A DNA stretch of 62,396 nt from JABDAD01 sp964409695 (lineage in GTDB: Bacteria > Pseudomonadota > Alphaproteobacteria > Rickettsiales > Rickettsiaceae). This document shows positions 17,396-26,617 of the stretch, piece after piece (position 1 is the first letter of the stretch; each line of letters starts with the position of its first letter). The notes under the pieces are model-generated. The model searched no databases and had not been told where the DNA came from. It saw nothing but the letters and a program-made list of their open reading frames with translations. Where the stretch lies: NCBI GenBank assembly GCA_964409695.1, contig CAYPDX010000001.1, positions 1-62,396 on the forward strand, read 5' to 3'. Position numbers and translations under genes: made by a program.

Positions 17396-19444
17396 CTATA
17401 CAATTTCAAACATTGAAAAAATAAACACATAATCTTCTGCGACTTCTTTTAAATAGTCAAATCTTCCTGAAGCTCCTGCATGTCCAGCTGACATATTTAT
17501 CTTGAACAAAAGCAAATTATTATCAGTTTTATGCTCACGAAGTTTTGCTACCCATTTAGCAGCTTCCCAATATGTTACTCTAGGATCTGACAGCCCGGCT
17601 GTTATATATAGGCTTGGATATGACTGGCTAGCCACATTATCATATGGAGAATAGGAAAGCATGTAATCAAAATATTCTTTCTCCTTTGGATTTCCCCATT
17701 CCTTAAACTCTCCAGGAGTAAGAGGTAAAGTTTCGTCGAGCATTGTATTTATTACATCAACAAATGGAACATGGGCTATAGCTGCTTTATAAAGAGAAGG
17801 CGCATTATTGATCGCATAACCAATAAGAAGACCACCAGCACTACCACCACAAATAACTATATTTCCTTTTGAAGTATATTTTTCATCTATAAGAAATTTA
17901 CTTGAGGATATAAAATCTTCAAAAGTTCTTTTCTTATTTAAAAATTTTGCGCTTTCATACCATTCATAGCCAAAATCATCACCGCCTCTAATATGAGCGA
18001 TTGCAAAGACAAACCCCTTATCAGCAAGTGTTATAGCTGTATTTCTAAAGCTTGGTAGGATAGCATAACCATATGAGCCATAACCATATAAGTAGCATGG
18101 ATTTGTGCCGTTTTTCTTAAATAATGATTTTTTATAGAAAATGCTAACTGGGATTTTTACTCCTTCATTTTCTGCGTAGATTCTTTCAACTTCATATTCA
18201 TCTGGATCAAATTCGCAAGGTATTTCCAGTTGCTTTAAAATATCAAGTTTTTCTGATTCAAAATTATAACTATAAATTGTATCAGGCCTCTTAAGAGAAG
18301 AATACCCTATCCTAATATCATCTTCATTAAAATTGGTTGAAAAACCATTCGCTGTATAAGCGTTATCTGGGAATGAAATAGTTTTTATAATCTTACTATT
18401 TAAATCATGAATTTCTATCTCAGGAAGAGCATTACGTTTATAATTTGCTATAAGGTAATTTGAAGTTACACATATACTGCTTAAATACCCTGATTTACTG
18501 TGAGCTATATATTCTTCAGCATCTTGTTCTTTAGGATTTTGATCATTGATTCTAATGACTCTAAAATTACTTCCTTTATCATTTGTATGAATATAAAAAT
18601 ATGAACCAGAGTGGTCTATGTTGTAAAAGGTTTTTTCTTTTCTAGTAATTAATTTGATAGGAGTGAAGTTTTTATCTTCCATAGAGAAATAAAATACTTC
18701 TGTAGAATCATGCCCAGAAGATTCAATTATAAAAAATTTCTTACTGGCAGATTTATGTATAGAGAGTTGATTCAATAAGTCTTCTTCATGCATTATAAGT
18801 TGATCTTTTTCTACCGGCTCACTTAATCTATGAAATTTCACCTTGTCATGGCGCCAGTTATCATTTGTTGGAGTATAAAAAAATCCAGACTCATCTTCAT
18901 GCCAGTGAGCTTGTGAAATTGTCGATTCAATCTTATCTGATAATAATTTATTAGTCGTAAGGTCTTTCACATATATTGTATATTGTTCATTTCCAGCAAA
19001 ATCTACAGAATAAGCTAATAGATTCTGACTTGGGGAAATTGAAAATGAAGATAATTTTGTAAATTTTTGATTCTGAGACAGTTCATTAACGTTCAAAATA
19101 ATTTCCTCTTCCGAAGCTAAAGAAGTTTTTTTCCTACAATATATGGGGTAGTTCTTATCTTCTTCTGTTCGAGTATAGTAGAAATATTCTTCTTTTTTAG
19201 TATAGGCGCTTGTATCAGTTAGTTTTATTCTTGATTTTAATTCTTCAAAAATTTTAGTTTTTAGATCAGTATGTTTAGAAAAAAAATTATCAGTATATTT
19301 ATTTTCTTCTTCTAAATAGCCCAAAACATCTTTATCAGTTACATTTGGCCAGTTTCTGTCCCTAAGCCAATCATAATTATCCTTTATCTCATAGAAATTA
19401 ACATTATATTTATGAAGGATTTTCTTAGCTTTAGGAATTTGCAT
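17396..19444 (-). CDS. ptrB: Oligopeptidase B-like serine peptidase (S9A)
   Basis: The 682-aa protein has an N-terminal seven-bladed propeller region (FYYTRTEEDKNYPIYCRKK near residue 70, recognisable as the S9A entry motif) and a C-terminal hydrolase domain. The catalytic Ser lies in CGGSAGGLLIGYA, the Asp in GLSDPRVTYWEAAKW and the His in MSAGHAGASGRFDYLKE. The length matches oligopeptidase B, which cleaves short peptides after basic residues in the cytoplasm. No signal peptide is present. It lies between the M23 lipoprotein gene and the rRNA methyltransferase gene with short spacers, suggesting an operon descending from rseP. Confidence 0.9.
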   Translation of the reverse strand: MQIPKAKKILHKYNVNFYEIKDNYDWLRDRNWPNVTDKDVLGYLEEENKYTDNFFSKHTDLKTKIFEELKSRIKLTDTSAYTKKEEYFYYTRTEEDKNYPIYCRKKTSLASEEEIILNVNELSQNQKFTKLSSFSISPSQNLLAYSVDFAGNEQYTIYVKDLTTNKLLSDKIESTISQAHWHEDESGFFYTPTNDNWRHDKVKFHRLSEPVEKDQLIMHEEDLLNQLSIHKSASKKFFIIESSGHDSTEVFYFSMEDKNFTPIKLITRKEKTFYNIDHSGSYFYIHTNDKGSNFRVIRINDQNPKEQDAEEYIAHSKSGYLSSICVTSNYLIANYKRNALPEIEIHDLNSKIIKTISFPDNAYTANGFSTNFNEDDIRIGYSSLKRPDTIYSYNFESEKLDILKQLEIPCEFDPDEYEVERIYAENEGVKIPVSIFYKKSLFKKNGTNPCYLYGYGSYGYAILPSFRNTAITLADKGFVFAIAHIRGGDDFGYEWYESAKFLNKKRTFEDFISSSKFLIDEKYTSKGNIVICGGSAGGLLIGYAINNAPSLYKAAIAHVPFVDVINTMLDETLPLTPGEFKEWGNPKEKEYFDYMLSYSPYDNVASQSYPSLYITAGLSDPRVTYWEAAKWVAKLREHKTDNNLLLFKINMSAGHAGASGRFDYLKEVAEDYVFIFSMFEIV

Positions 19445-19453
19445 TAATTTTTC

Positions 19454-20293
19454 TTATTTTAGAAATTTCATAGGATCTACTGGTAATTTTCCGCTTCTTA
19501 CAGCAAAATGCAACATAGGCCTACCTGAATTTAATAATTTTCCAACCGTTCCTATCTCTTGACCTTTTACTACAATATCTCCAGGAGCTACATTAATATT
19601 TTGTAGATAAGCATAGGCCGTTTGAAAATCACCTTCTTCAAGCTTTACTATAATAATTTTACCAAATTTACCATCTTCTCCAACATGAACAACTTTTCCT
19701 GAAGCTACAGAGTGAACTGGTTCACCAAGAGCCCCCTCAATGTTAACACCATTAAGCTTAGCACCATTGAATATTTCACCAAACTTAGTAATAATTTTCC
19801 CTTTTACAGGCATTGGAAATTTTGGTCCTGCAACAGATTGTTGAACTGGTAAAGGATTTGCATCTTCTTCTTCAAATTCAACTATAGTTTCTTTATTGTC
19901 TATTTTATCATCATGAAGAATAACTTGTGCTACTTTTTTCTCTCTAGCTTCTTCTTTTTTTGGTTCTTTATCTTCATTCAAAGAGCTAAGCTCTTGATCT
20001 AAATCTTCGGCTTTCTCTTCATTAACATATTTTTTATTTTGCCTATCTTCCTTGTTTTTTTCGTTTAAGTATCCCATCTGTTCTTTTTCTGAATTTTTTT
20101 TATCTTCTAAAGAATTTTCAGAACTATCTGGTATATCAAAAGTCTTAGATGATATTTTATTATGAGAGTCAAAAGACTTAGAGGAAGTAGGAGAAATGCT
20201 AGTCCCATATTCAACAGGTGCATGTTCTTGTGTACCACATGCACTTACCAAAATTGTTAGTGATAATAGGCTTATATAATTTATTTTTTTCAT
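19454..20293 (-). CDS. LytM/M23-domain lipoprotein, NlpD-like, probably non-catalytic
   Basis: The 279-aa protein has a lipoprotein signal peptide (MKKINYISLLSLTILVSACG; lipobox VSAC, lipidated Cys at residue 19). A long charged, probably disordered linker (about 30-150) leads to a C-terminal M23 domain (PVKGKIITKFGEI to PVDPMKFLK). The zinc-site positions are degenerate: the first motif reads LNGVNIEG instead of HxGxD, and the later HxH is AYAYLQN. This matches amidase activators such as NlpD/EnvC, which switch on septal peptidoglycan amidases instead of cutting peptidoglycan themselves. It sits just after bamA, in an envelope-biogenesis cluster. Confidence 0.8.
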   Translation of the reverse strand: MKKINYISLLSLTILVSACGTQEHAPVEYGTSISPTSSKSFDSHNKISSKTFDIPDSSENSLEDKKNSEKEQMGYLNEKNKEDRQNKKYVNEEKAEDLDQELSSLNEDKEPKKEEAREKKVAQVILHDDKIDNKETIVEFEEEDANPLPVQQSVAGPKFPMPVKGKIITKFGEIFNGAKLNGVNIEGALGEPVHSVASGKVVHVGEDGKFGKIIIVKLEEGDFQTAYAYLQNINVAPGDIVVKGQEIGTVGKLLNSGRPMLHFAVRSGKLPVDPMKFLK

Positions 20294-20307
20294 ATTATCT
20301 TCCTAGT

Positions 20308-22608
20308 CTAAAAGCTTGTTGAGAATCTAAATGACCAACGTTCAGTCTCATCATATTTTTGCTTTTTAATTGGAATAGCATAGTCTAACCTAATAGGAGC
20401 AAAACGAGTTATCCACAATATACCCATACCAACACTCACTCGCGGAGCCGATGAATCATTTACATCGCTTCGAGAGTAATTATTAGGGTTAATTACATCA
20501 AAGTCCCATAAACTACCAATATCTGTAAATAATGCGCCAGAAACGTTAAACTCCTTTGGTAAACCTATTGGGAATAGAAGCTCTGTTGAAACTGTATAGT
20601 ATTTTTGTCCCCCTAATGCTTCTTTTGTTTCTTTAACCCTAGGACCAAGACCAGCTGCTGCAAAACCTCTGAATGTATAGTCACCTAAATTAGTTCTATC
20701 ACTAATTCTAACTTTTTTACCGCCAAAACCATGTATTTGTCCAACATCAACAGCTACCTTAACAGTGTATGCATTATTAAAGAAAGATTTGAAAACTTTG
20801 AAATCAGCTTCATGTTTCATATATTTATTGTCGCCTCCAAGGCCAGCATCAGTTTCTGTAAAAGAAACTATATAACCATTCTTAGGTACGACCGCACTAT
20901 CTAATTGATCATAAGTCAAGGAGTTAGCTATAGAAGAAGTATGCATAGTTCCGTACTGTTCTCTGATAAAGATAGAGGTTGAATTTCTTGTTCCCCCGCC
21001 AATTTGATCTTTCTTCAAAGTATAGAATAAATCATGTCTTAAATCAGTCGCTACTTCATAGCCAAAACGTATATTACCTCCAAGAGACTTTATACTATAT
21101 GGCATATCACCACTGCCGGACTGAGCATTTACATTAAAAACTGAGAATCCAGCTAATAATTCCTTATCCATAAAATATGGATCTGTAATACCAGCATGAG
21201 TAGCGATTTTTTTTCTATATTTGTCAACACCAGCTGTTAAATATCTTCCTGTACCAATAAGATTTCTTTCAATAAAATTGATTCTACCTACTGGTCCCTC
21301 CATACTATTATATCCAACTTCAAATTGGATTGAAGATGTTGATTTTTCCTCTACGTTTATATTAACATCTGCCTTATTATTTCCTGATGGGGATTGCTCT
21401 ACATCCACAGCAACAGTTTCGAAATAATCAAGATTTCTTATATTTTTTTCACCATCATTAATAGCGGTTCGGTTAAATAGATCACCTTCACTTATCTTAA
21501 ACTGACGACGAATTACAGAATCACGAGTTTTGAGATTGCCATTAATATTAATTTTATCTAGATAAGTTTTCGAAGCTTTTTCAATAATATATTTGATTGA
21601 AATAACTTTGTTATTTTTGTCTTTCTTTTCTTCAGGGTAAATCACAGCTCCTGTGTAACCCATATCAGCTAGTCTGTCGTTTATAAGTTCAGAAATTGCT
21701 TCTAATTCACAAGCGTTGTAGATTTTGCCTTTCTTAAGTGTAATCAAGCCCAGAAATTGCTCTGGATTAATTTCTTTAATATTACTTTCAATTCCAACAT
21801 CACCATAAGTATATTGATCACCTTCTTCAATAGTGTAGGTTAATGTGAAATTTTCGCGCGTAGGAGAAAGTTCAGCTATAGCAGATATAATTCTAAAATC
21901 TGCATAACCTATAGAGTTATAAAAACGTCTCATCAAATATTTATCATACTCAACTCTATCTGGGTCATATGTATCACTTGAATCCATAAATCTAAACCAA
22001 GCTGATTGCTTTGTTATTATTACTGACCTTAATTCACTATCTTTATAATTTTTATTTCCAACAAAATTAATATATCTAATACCTGTTTTTGGACCTTCAG
22101 ATATTTCAAAAATTAATTTTACCCTATTATTTCCAATATTCTCAATTTTAGATGAAACATTTACAGCATATCTGCCTGATTTTCTGTATATTTCTCTGAT
22201 TTTTTCAACATCTAATTTTACATCTGAATTTCTTAGAGAAGATCCCTGGTGAGAGTGAATTTCTTTTGAAAGGACACTTGTTTTAATTCTTGAGTTTCCG
22301 CTAAACTGAACCTTCGTAACAAGAGGAGTTTCTTTTACATAAACCCTAAGGACGCCATTATTAAATTTAAGTGACACATCATTGAATAAATCGGTTTTGT
22401 ATAATTCTTTTACAGATTCCAAAAGTTGTTTTTGTTCAAATTCTTGATTTATCTTTAAAGAAATATAATTAATGATGGTTTCTTTCTCTATCCTTTCGTT
22501 ACCAGATACATCAATATCTTTTATCTTTTCAGCAAAAGCTGGCATACTAGATAGAATACTGGAAGATAGTAATAAGGAAGCTATTAAAAATTTGTTTTTA
22601 GTTCTCAT
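20308..22608 (-). CDS. bamA: Outer membrane protein assembly factor BamA
   Basis: The 766-aa protein carries a signal peptide (cleavage likely after SMPAFA), five POTRA domains beginning KIKDIDVSGNERIEKETI, and a C-terminal 16-strand barrel with the VRF/I-like barrel region (GLGPRVKETKEALGGQKYY). It ends in an aromatic residue (WSFRFSTSF), the outer-membrane sorting signal. BamA is the core of the machine that folds beta-barrel proteins into the outer membrane. It follows rseP on the same strand with an 18-base spacer, the usual alphaproteobacterial order. Nothing unusual is seen. Confidence 0.96.
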   Translation of the reverse strand: MRTKNKFLIASLLLSSSILSSMPAFAEKIKDIDVSGNERIEKETIINYISLKINQEFEQKQLLESVKELYKTDLFNDVSLKFNNGVLRVYVKETPLVTKVQFSGNSRIKTSVLSKEIHSHQGSSLRNSDVKLDVEKIREIYRKSGRYAVNVSSKIENIGNNRVKLIFEISEGPKTGIRYINFVGNKNYKDSELRSVIITKQSAWFRFMDSSDTYDPDRVEYDKYLMRRFYNSIGYADFRIISAIAELSPTRENFTLTYTIEEGDQYTYGDVGIESNIKEINPEQFLGLITLKKGKIYNACELEAISELINDRLADMGYTGAVIYPEEKKDKNNKVISIKYIIEKASKTYLDKININGNLKTRDSVIRRQFKISEGDLFNRTAINDGEKNIRNLDYFETVAVDVEQSPSGNNKADVNINVEEKSTSSIQFEVGYNSMEGPVGRINFIERNLIGTGRYLTAGVDKYRKKIATHAGITDPYFMDKELLAGFSVFNVNAQSGSGDMPYSIKSLGGNIRFGYEVATDLRHDLFYTLKKDQIGGGTRNSTSIFIREQYGTMHTSSIANSLTYDQLDSAVVPKNGYIVSFTETDAGLGGDNKYMKHEADFKVFKSFFNNAYTVKVAVDVGQIHGFGGKKVRISDRTNLGDYTFRGFAAAGLGPRVKETKEALGGQKYYTVSTELLFPIGLPKEFNVSGALFTDIGSLWDFDVINPNNYSRSDVNDSSAPRVSVGMGILWITRFAPIRLDYAIPIKKQKYDETERWSFRFSTSF

Positions 22609-22626
22609 ATAAAGAATTCCCGACGA

Positions 22627-23721
22627 TCAAAATAATATAGCTTTTATATCATTTGAAGTGGAAATTACAAACAGAAAAATAATTATAATAATACCAACTT
22701 TATTTAATATAGCTTCTATTCTTTTGTTGGCTCTTCTCCTAAAAATAGTCTCATATAAGCAAAATACCATATGTCCACCATCAAGAATTGGTATAGGAAG
22801 TAAATTTACAAAACCAATATTTATTGAAAGCATAGCAACATAAATAAAAAATTCACTAATACCCTCGTTTATAGATTCTCCTGATTGCTGAGCTATTGTT
22901 AGCGTTCCTCTTAACTCACTTGCAGATCTCGCACCAATTATCATTTGTTTTACTGATGTTAGCGTCATTGCAGAAATATTCCAAATATCTTGCAATGTAT
23001 ATTTAACGGCATCAACAAAATTCACATCTCTATACTCAGCTTTACCCGAAGAAATTCCTATGAATCCTACTTTTCCAAGTATCTTACCATTACTATCTTT
23101 TATTTTTCTCTCTCCAGTTACAATGGGAACTAGTCTTTTTTTCCCATCTCTTTCAATCTCAACATTAGTTTTTTTATGTGGATACAAACTTATTTCATTT
23201 AATATTTGGTCGAAAGAATTAATAGCAATTCCATCTATAGAAATGATTTTATCACCGCTTTCTAGACCAGCTTTTTCTGCAGGAGAATTTTCAATAATAT
23301 TAGCAGCTATGGGGGGAATAAAATTCTTCCCATGATAAGAGTAAAATGAGACAATGATAAATGCTGCTAGAATATAATTAGCAAGCGGACCGGCGGAAGC
23401 AATAAAGAATCTCTTTAGAGGTGGTTGCAAAGCATATGTTTTTTTCTTTTCGTACTCTGATAATCTTGAGACCAATGCTACATTTTCTTCACTAGCAACC
23501 CCTCTATCACCAAACATTTTAACATAGCCACCAAGTGGTATAAGGCATAATTTCCATAAAGTGCCTGATTTATCTTTTATTTTTAGCAAAGATTTTCCAA
23601 ACCCTACAGAAAACTCCAAAACACGTACTCCACATAACTTCGCAGCTATGTAGTGTCCCATTTCATGTACAAAAACAATGATAGTTATAACAAGTAAAAA
23701 ACCAAAACTAGAACTTAACAC
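22627..23721 (-). CDS. rseP: Site-2 intramembrane zinc metalloprotease RseP
   Basis: The 364-aa protein has the metalloprotease motif HEMGH (residues ~19-23) in TM1, one PDZ domain (about residues 130-200; GLESGDKIISIDGIAI) and the C-terminal NLLPIPILDGGHMVF motif, which supplies the third zinc ligand. RseP cleaves transmembrane anti-sigma factors and leftover signal peptides. The length of about 360 is typical of single-PDZ alphaproteobacterial forms. It heads the rseP-bamA-M23 run and is divergent from nusB. Confidence 0.95.
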   Translation of the reverse strand: MLSSSFGFLLVITIIVFVHEMGHYIAAKLCGVRVLEFSVGFGKSLLKIKDKSGTLWKLCLIPLGGYVKMFGDRGVASEENVALVSRLSEYEKKKTYALQPPLKRFFIASAGPLANYILAAFIIVSFYSYHGKNFIPPIAANIIENSPAEKAGLESGDKIISIDGIAINSFDQILNEISLYPHKKTNVEIERDGKKRLVPIVTGERKIKDSNGKILGKVGFIGISSGKAEYRDVNFVDAVKYTLQDIWNISAMTLTSVKQMIIGARSASELRGTLTIAQQSGESINEGISEFFIYVAMLSINIGFVNLLPIPILDGGHMVFCLYETIFRRRANKRIEAILNKVGIIIIIFLFVISTSNDIKAILF

Positions 23722-23778
23722 TTTATCTCATCTACAAAAGGATCTATAATGATTATACAAATAATCTGAACAAGATCC

Positions 23779-24258
23779 ATGACAATTATAAATTCAAAAA
23801 CAATATCTCGAATTGCTGCAATACAAGTTCTTTATCAAATCGTTGAAGATGACGAATCACAAGATACTGATTTACTGCTTCAAAGAGTAAAAGAATATTA
23901 CAAAGACACTGAATTACTTGAGGACTTAGAAGTTTCAAACAAAAAAATCAAAATAAAGTTGAATCAATCATTTTTTGAAGAGCTTTGCCATATTACAATA
24001 ACGAACCTTGCGAAAGTTGATGAGATGATCAAAACTCACCTTCTTCCTGAATGGAATTTTGAAAATTTACATATTAACTTAAAAGCTATTGTAAGGTGCG
24101 GAGTAGCTGAACTTATGTTTTTTGACAAAATTCCTCCAAAAGTAACAATAAATGAATATACAAATATAGCCTCAGACATGTTAAAATCTCAAGAAGTTGG
24201 ATTTGTAAATTCAATTCTTGATACTATTAACAAAGAAACTAGTAAAGATGCGTCTTAA
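23779..24258 (+). CDS. nusB: Transcription antitermination factor NusB
   Basis: The 159-aa all-helical protein has the NusB pattern: SRIAAIQVLYQI near residue 10, LEDLEVSNKKIKI, and the conserved C-terminal half with KAIVRCGVAELMF, PPKVTINEYTNIASDM and VGFVNSILDTI. NusB with NusE (S10) binds boxA RNA and supports antitermination on rRNA operons. Its end overlaps the start of rlmE by 11 bases. It opens an eight-gene plus-strand run. Confidence 0.94.
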   Translation: MTIINSKTISRIAAIQVLYQIVEDDESQDTDLLLQRVKEYYKDTELLEDLEVSNKKIKIKLNQSFFEELCHITITNLAKVDEMIKTHLLPEWNFENLHINLKAIVRCGVAELMFFDKIPPKVTINEYTNIASDMLKSQEVGFVNSILDTINKETSKDAS

Positions 24259-24898
24259 AACTACAAAGGTAAAAACAGCGAAGAATCGCTCCACATCATC
24301 AACTCAGTGGCTTAATAGGCAATTAAACGATCCTTTTGTTATTCAATCGAAAATTGATGGATATAGGTCAAGATCAGCGTACAAGCTAGTTGAGATTGAT
24401 GAAAAATATAAAATATTAAAGAAAAATCTAAGAGTAATTGATCTTGGCGCAGCGCCTGGTGGATGGTGTCAAGTTATTGCTTCAAAGCTTAATTCTTCAG
24501 GGAAAATATTAGCTGTAGATCTACTAGAGATGGATGAAATTTTAGGCGTTGATATTATGCAGGGAGATTTTTGTGATCCAGAGATTCAAAAAAACTTGAT
24601 AGATAAATTGGCTGGAAAAGCTGATTTGATTTTAAGTGACATGGCTCCAAATACAACCGGGCACAAAGCTACCGATCATTTAAGAATCATGGATTTATGT
24701 GAAAGAGTATTTTATTTTGCAAAGAATACTCTAAATCAAGGTGGTACAATAGTGATTAAGATTTTTCAAGGTGGAGCGGAATCTCAAATTCTTGCTTTAA
24801 TAAAAAAAGACTTCTCAGTTGTAAAACACTATAAACCAGAATCTAGTAGAAAAGACTCATCAGAAATATATCTAGTAGCCACTGGATTCAGAGGATAA
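24248..24898 (+). CDS. rlmE: 23S rRNA 2'-O-methyltransferase RlmE
   Basis: The 216-aa protein has the RrmJ fold: YRSRSAYKLVEID supplies the catalytic Lys, DLGAAPGGWCQVIA is the SAM site, LILSDMAP the catalytic Asp, and KIFQGG and SSEIYLVATGF the remaining Lys and Glu. RlmE methylates the ribose of U2552 in the A-loop of 23S rRNA. I chose the ATG at 24248; an in-frame TTG 30 bases upstream lies deep inside nusB and adds unconserved residues. The gene is followed by era two bases later. Confidence 0.94.
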   Translation: MRLKTTKVKTAKNRSTSSTQWLNRQLNDPFVIQSKIDGYRSRSAYKLVEIDEKYKILKKNLRVIDLGAAPGGWCQVIASKLNSSGKILAVDLLEMDEILGVDIMQGDFCDPEIQKNLIDKLAGKADLILSDMAPNTTGHKATDHLRIMDLCERVFYFAKNTLNQGGTIVIKIFQGGAESQILALIKKDFSVVKHYKPESSRKDSSEIYLVATGFRG

Positions 24899-24900
24899 TC

Positions 24901-25884
24901 ATGAAAAAAACAGCTTTAATTAGCATACTCGGTAAACCAAATGCAGGGAAATCCACATTATTCAACCAAATCATTGGGCAAAAAATATCGATTGTTACTC
25001 CAAAAGTGCAGACAACTAGAGCGATTATTAAGGGGATATTCACAAAAAAAGACACGCAGCTCGTATTCTTAGATACTCCTGGTATTTTTAATCCTAAAAA
25101 AAATCTTGAAAAAGCGATGGTACGAAGCGCTTGGTCTTCGATGGCTGGAACTGATATAATAAGCTTAATTATTGACGTGGCGAATAATTCAGATTTCGAT
25201 GACGAATTCAGAAAAATAGTAAAATTTATAGCAGAGTCTAATACACATATTATTATTCTGCTTAATAAAATAGACCTCATGAAACCAAAACTGGAACTCA
25301 CAAAAGAAATAGATGATTTATTTCCTATAGAAGAACTCCGAGATCTAGAGAATTATTTTGAATTCCCAACTGAATTTAGCCAAAAAATAGAATTTCTAAT
25401 TGAGCATTTCAAAAATGCTAAAGCTATGCTTATTTCTGCAAAATCAAATAAAAATATACATAAATATATTAAAGCACTTTCTTCATTGGCTCTTCCTGGA
25501 GAATGGCATTACGAAGAGGAGGAAATCACAACTGCTCCCATGAGATATTTAAGCTCCGAAATAACGCGTGAACAATTATTCTTAAATTTAGATGAAGAAC
25601 TTCCATATAACCTAACAGTAGAGACAGAGACTTGGGAGCAGATCAACGAAAACGAAGTAAAGATTTTTCAGAATATTATAGTAAATAAACATTCTCATAA
25701 AAAAATTATTTTAGGTGAAAATGGCAATAAAATCAAAGCTATAAGCACAAAAGCTCGAATTGAAATATCTAAAGCTTTAAATATAAAAGCCCATCTATTC
25801 CTATATGTTAAAGTTCGCGAAGATTGGGATAAAAAACCCATATATTATGAGAATATTGGACTATTATTTCCAAAAAACAACTAA
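24901..25884 (+). CDS. era: Ribosome-maturation GTPase Era
   Basis: The 327-aa protein has G1 GKPNAGKST, the TTRAIIKGI switch, G3 DTPGIF and G4 NKIDL. The C-terminal KH domain has KKIILGENGNKIKAISTKAR, which binds the 3' end of 16S rRNA. It is about 25 residues longer than E. coli Era because of an extra acidic segment after the G4 motif (about residues 135-175, FPIEELRDLENYF). Era couples 30S assembly to growth. It is immediately downstream of rlmE, fitting a ribosome-maturation operon. Confidence 0.95.
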   Translation: MKKTALISILGKPNAGKSTLFNQIIGQKISIVTPKVQTTRAIIKGIFTKKDTQLVFLDTPGIFNPKKNLEKAMVRSAWSSMAGTDIISLIIDVANNSDFDDEFRKIVKFIAESNTHIIILLNKIDLMKPKLELTKEIDDLFPIEELRDLENYFEFPTEFSQKIEFLIEHFKNAKAMLISAKSNKNIHKYIKALSSLALPGEWHYEEEEITTAPMRYLSSEITREQLFLNLDEELPYNLTVETETWEQINENEVKIFQNIIVNKHSHKKIILGENGNKIKAISTKARIEISKALNIKAHLFLYVKVREDWDKKPIYYENIGLLFPKNN

Positions 25885-25904
25885 GAATTAATATAAAAAT
25901 TTAT

Positions 25905-25920
25905 ATTCTCAATTGAGAAT
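25905..25920. promoter_or_regulatory. 16-bp perfect palindrome upstream of the chpT-like gene
   Basis: ATTCTCAATTGAGAAT at 25905-25920 is perfectly self-complementary. A related half-site TTTCTCAAT follows at about 25935. It lies between the era stop and the chpT-like start. It could be an operator or a weak hairpin; no binding protein can be named. Confidence 0.25.
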
Positions 25921-25978
25921 TGCTTTTCTAATTATTTCTCAATATAATCTTAAAAAAATAAACAAAGTGTGTATTATT

Positions 25979-26608
25979 ATGCTATCAAAAGTTGAAATAA
26001 CTCAATTTATAGCCACAAAATTATGTCACGATTTAGCTGGGACAATTGGAGCGATCAATAATAGTTTAGACTTTATTTCAGTTGAAAACCCTGAAATGAG
26101 AGCTAAAGCCATAGATTTACTTAAAGCTAGCTCCGAACAATCTATAAATAAATTAGTGTTTTTTAGACAGGCCTATGGTGTTGCTAAAAATAACGGCGAA
26201 GCTAATTTTGATGAGTTAAAAATAACTGCTGAAAATTATTTAAAAGACACGAAGGTTAAATTTACTTTTCACGAAAAATATTTTCATATTAAAGGGATTT
26301 TCATTTCCTCCAACATAGGAAAACTCATTCTTTGCCTCGTTCAACACGCTTATAGCAACCTAATTCATGGCGGAGAAATTACTATTACAATTGAAGCAAA
26401 TAATATAGTTCGCATCTCTTCCAAAGGCAGCTCTCTAAAAATTGACAAAGAAAAGAATGATATTATTTGTAAAAATTCTACTAGCTACCCTTTAACAACT
26501 CAAAATTGCACATCATATTTTATTCAGTATTTTGCTAAAGAATTAGAAATAAAAATAACTGAAGACGAAAGCCAAGAAGGCCAAATAGATTATTTAATCC
26601 ATTGTTAG
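25979..26608 (+). CDS. ChpT-like histidine phosphotransferase
   Basis: The 209-aa protein starts MLSKVEITQFIATKLCHDLA and has the phosphoacceptor His at residue 17 in CHDLAGTIGAINNSLDFI, the signature of alphaproteobacterial ChpT. A degenerate ATPase-like C-terminal domain follows (LILCLVQHAYSNLIHGG near residue 120). ChpT relays phosphate from CckA to CtrA and CpdR, controlling the cell cycle or development. The ATG at 25979 is preferred because the phosphoacceptor helix then lies at the usual distance from the N-terminus; the upstream alternative at 25913 lies in the palindromic spacer. A hybrid kinase is encoded three genes downstream. Confidence 0.8.
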   Translation: MLSKVEITQFIATKLCHDLAGTIGAINNSLDFISVENPEMRAKAIDLLKASSEQSINKLVFFRQAYGVAKNNGEANFDELKITAENYLKDTKVKFTFHEKYFHIKGIFISSNIGKLILCLVQHAYSNLIHGGEITITIEANNIVRISSKGSSLKIDKEKNDIICKNSTSYPLTTQNCTSYFIQYFAKELEIKITEDESQEGQIDYLIHC

Positions 26609-26617
26609 AGCTTATAA

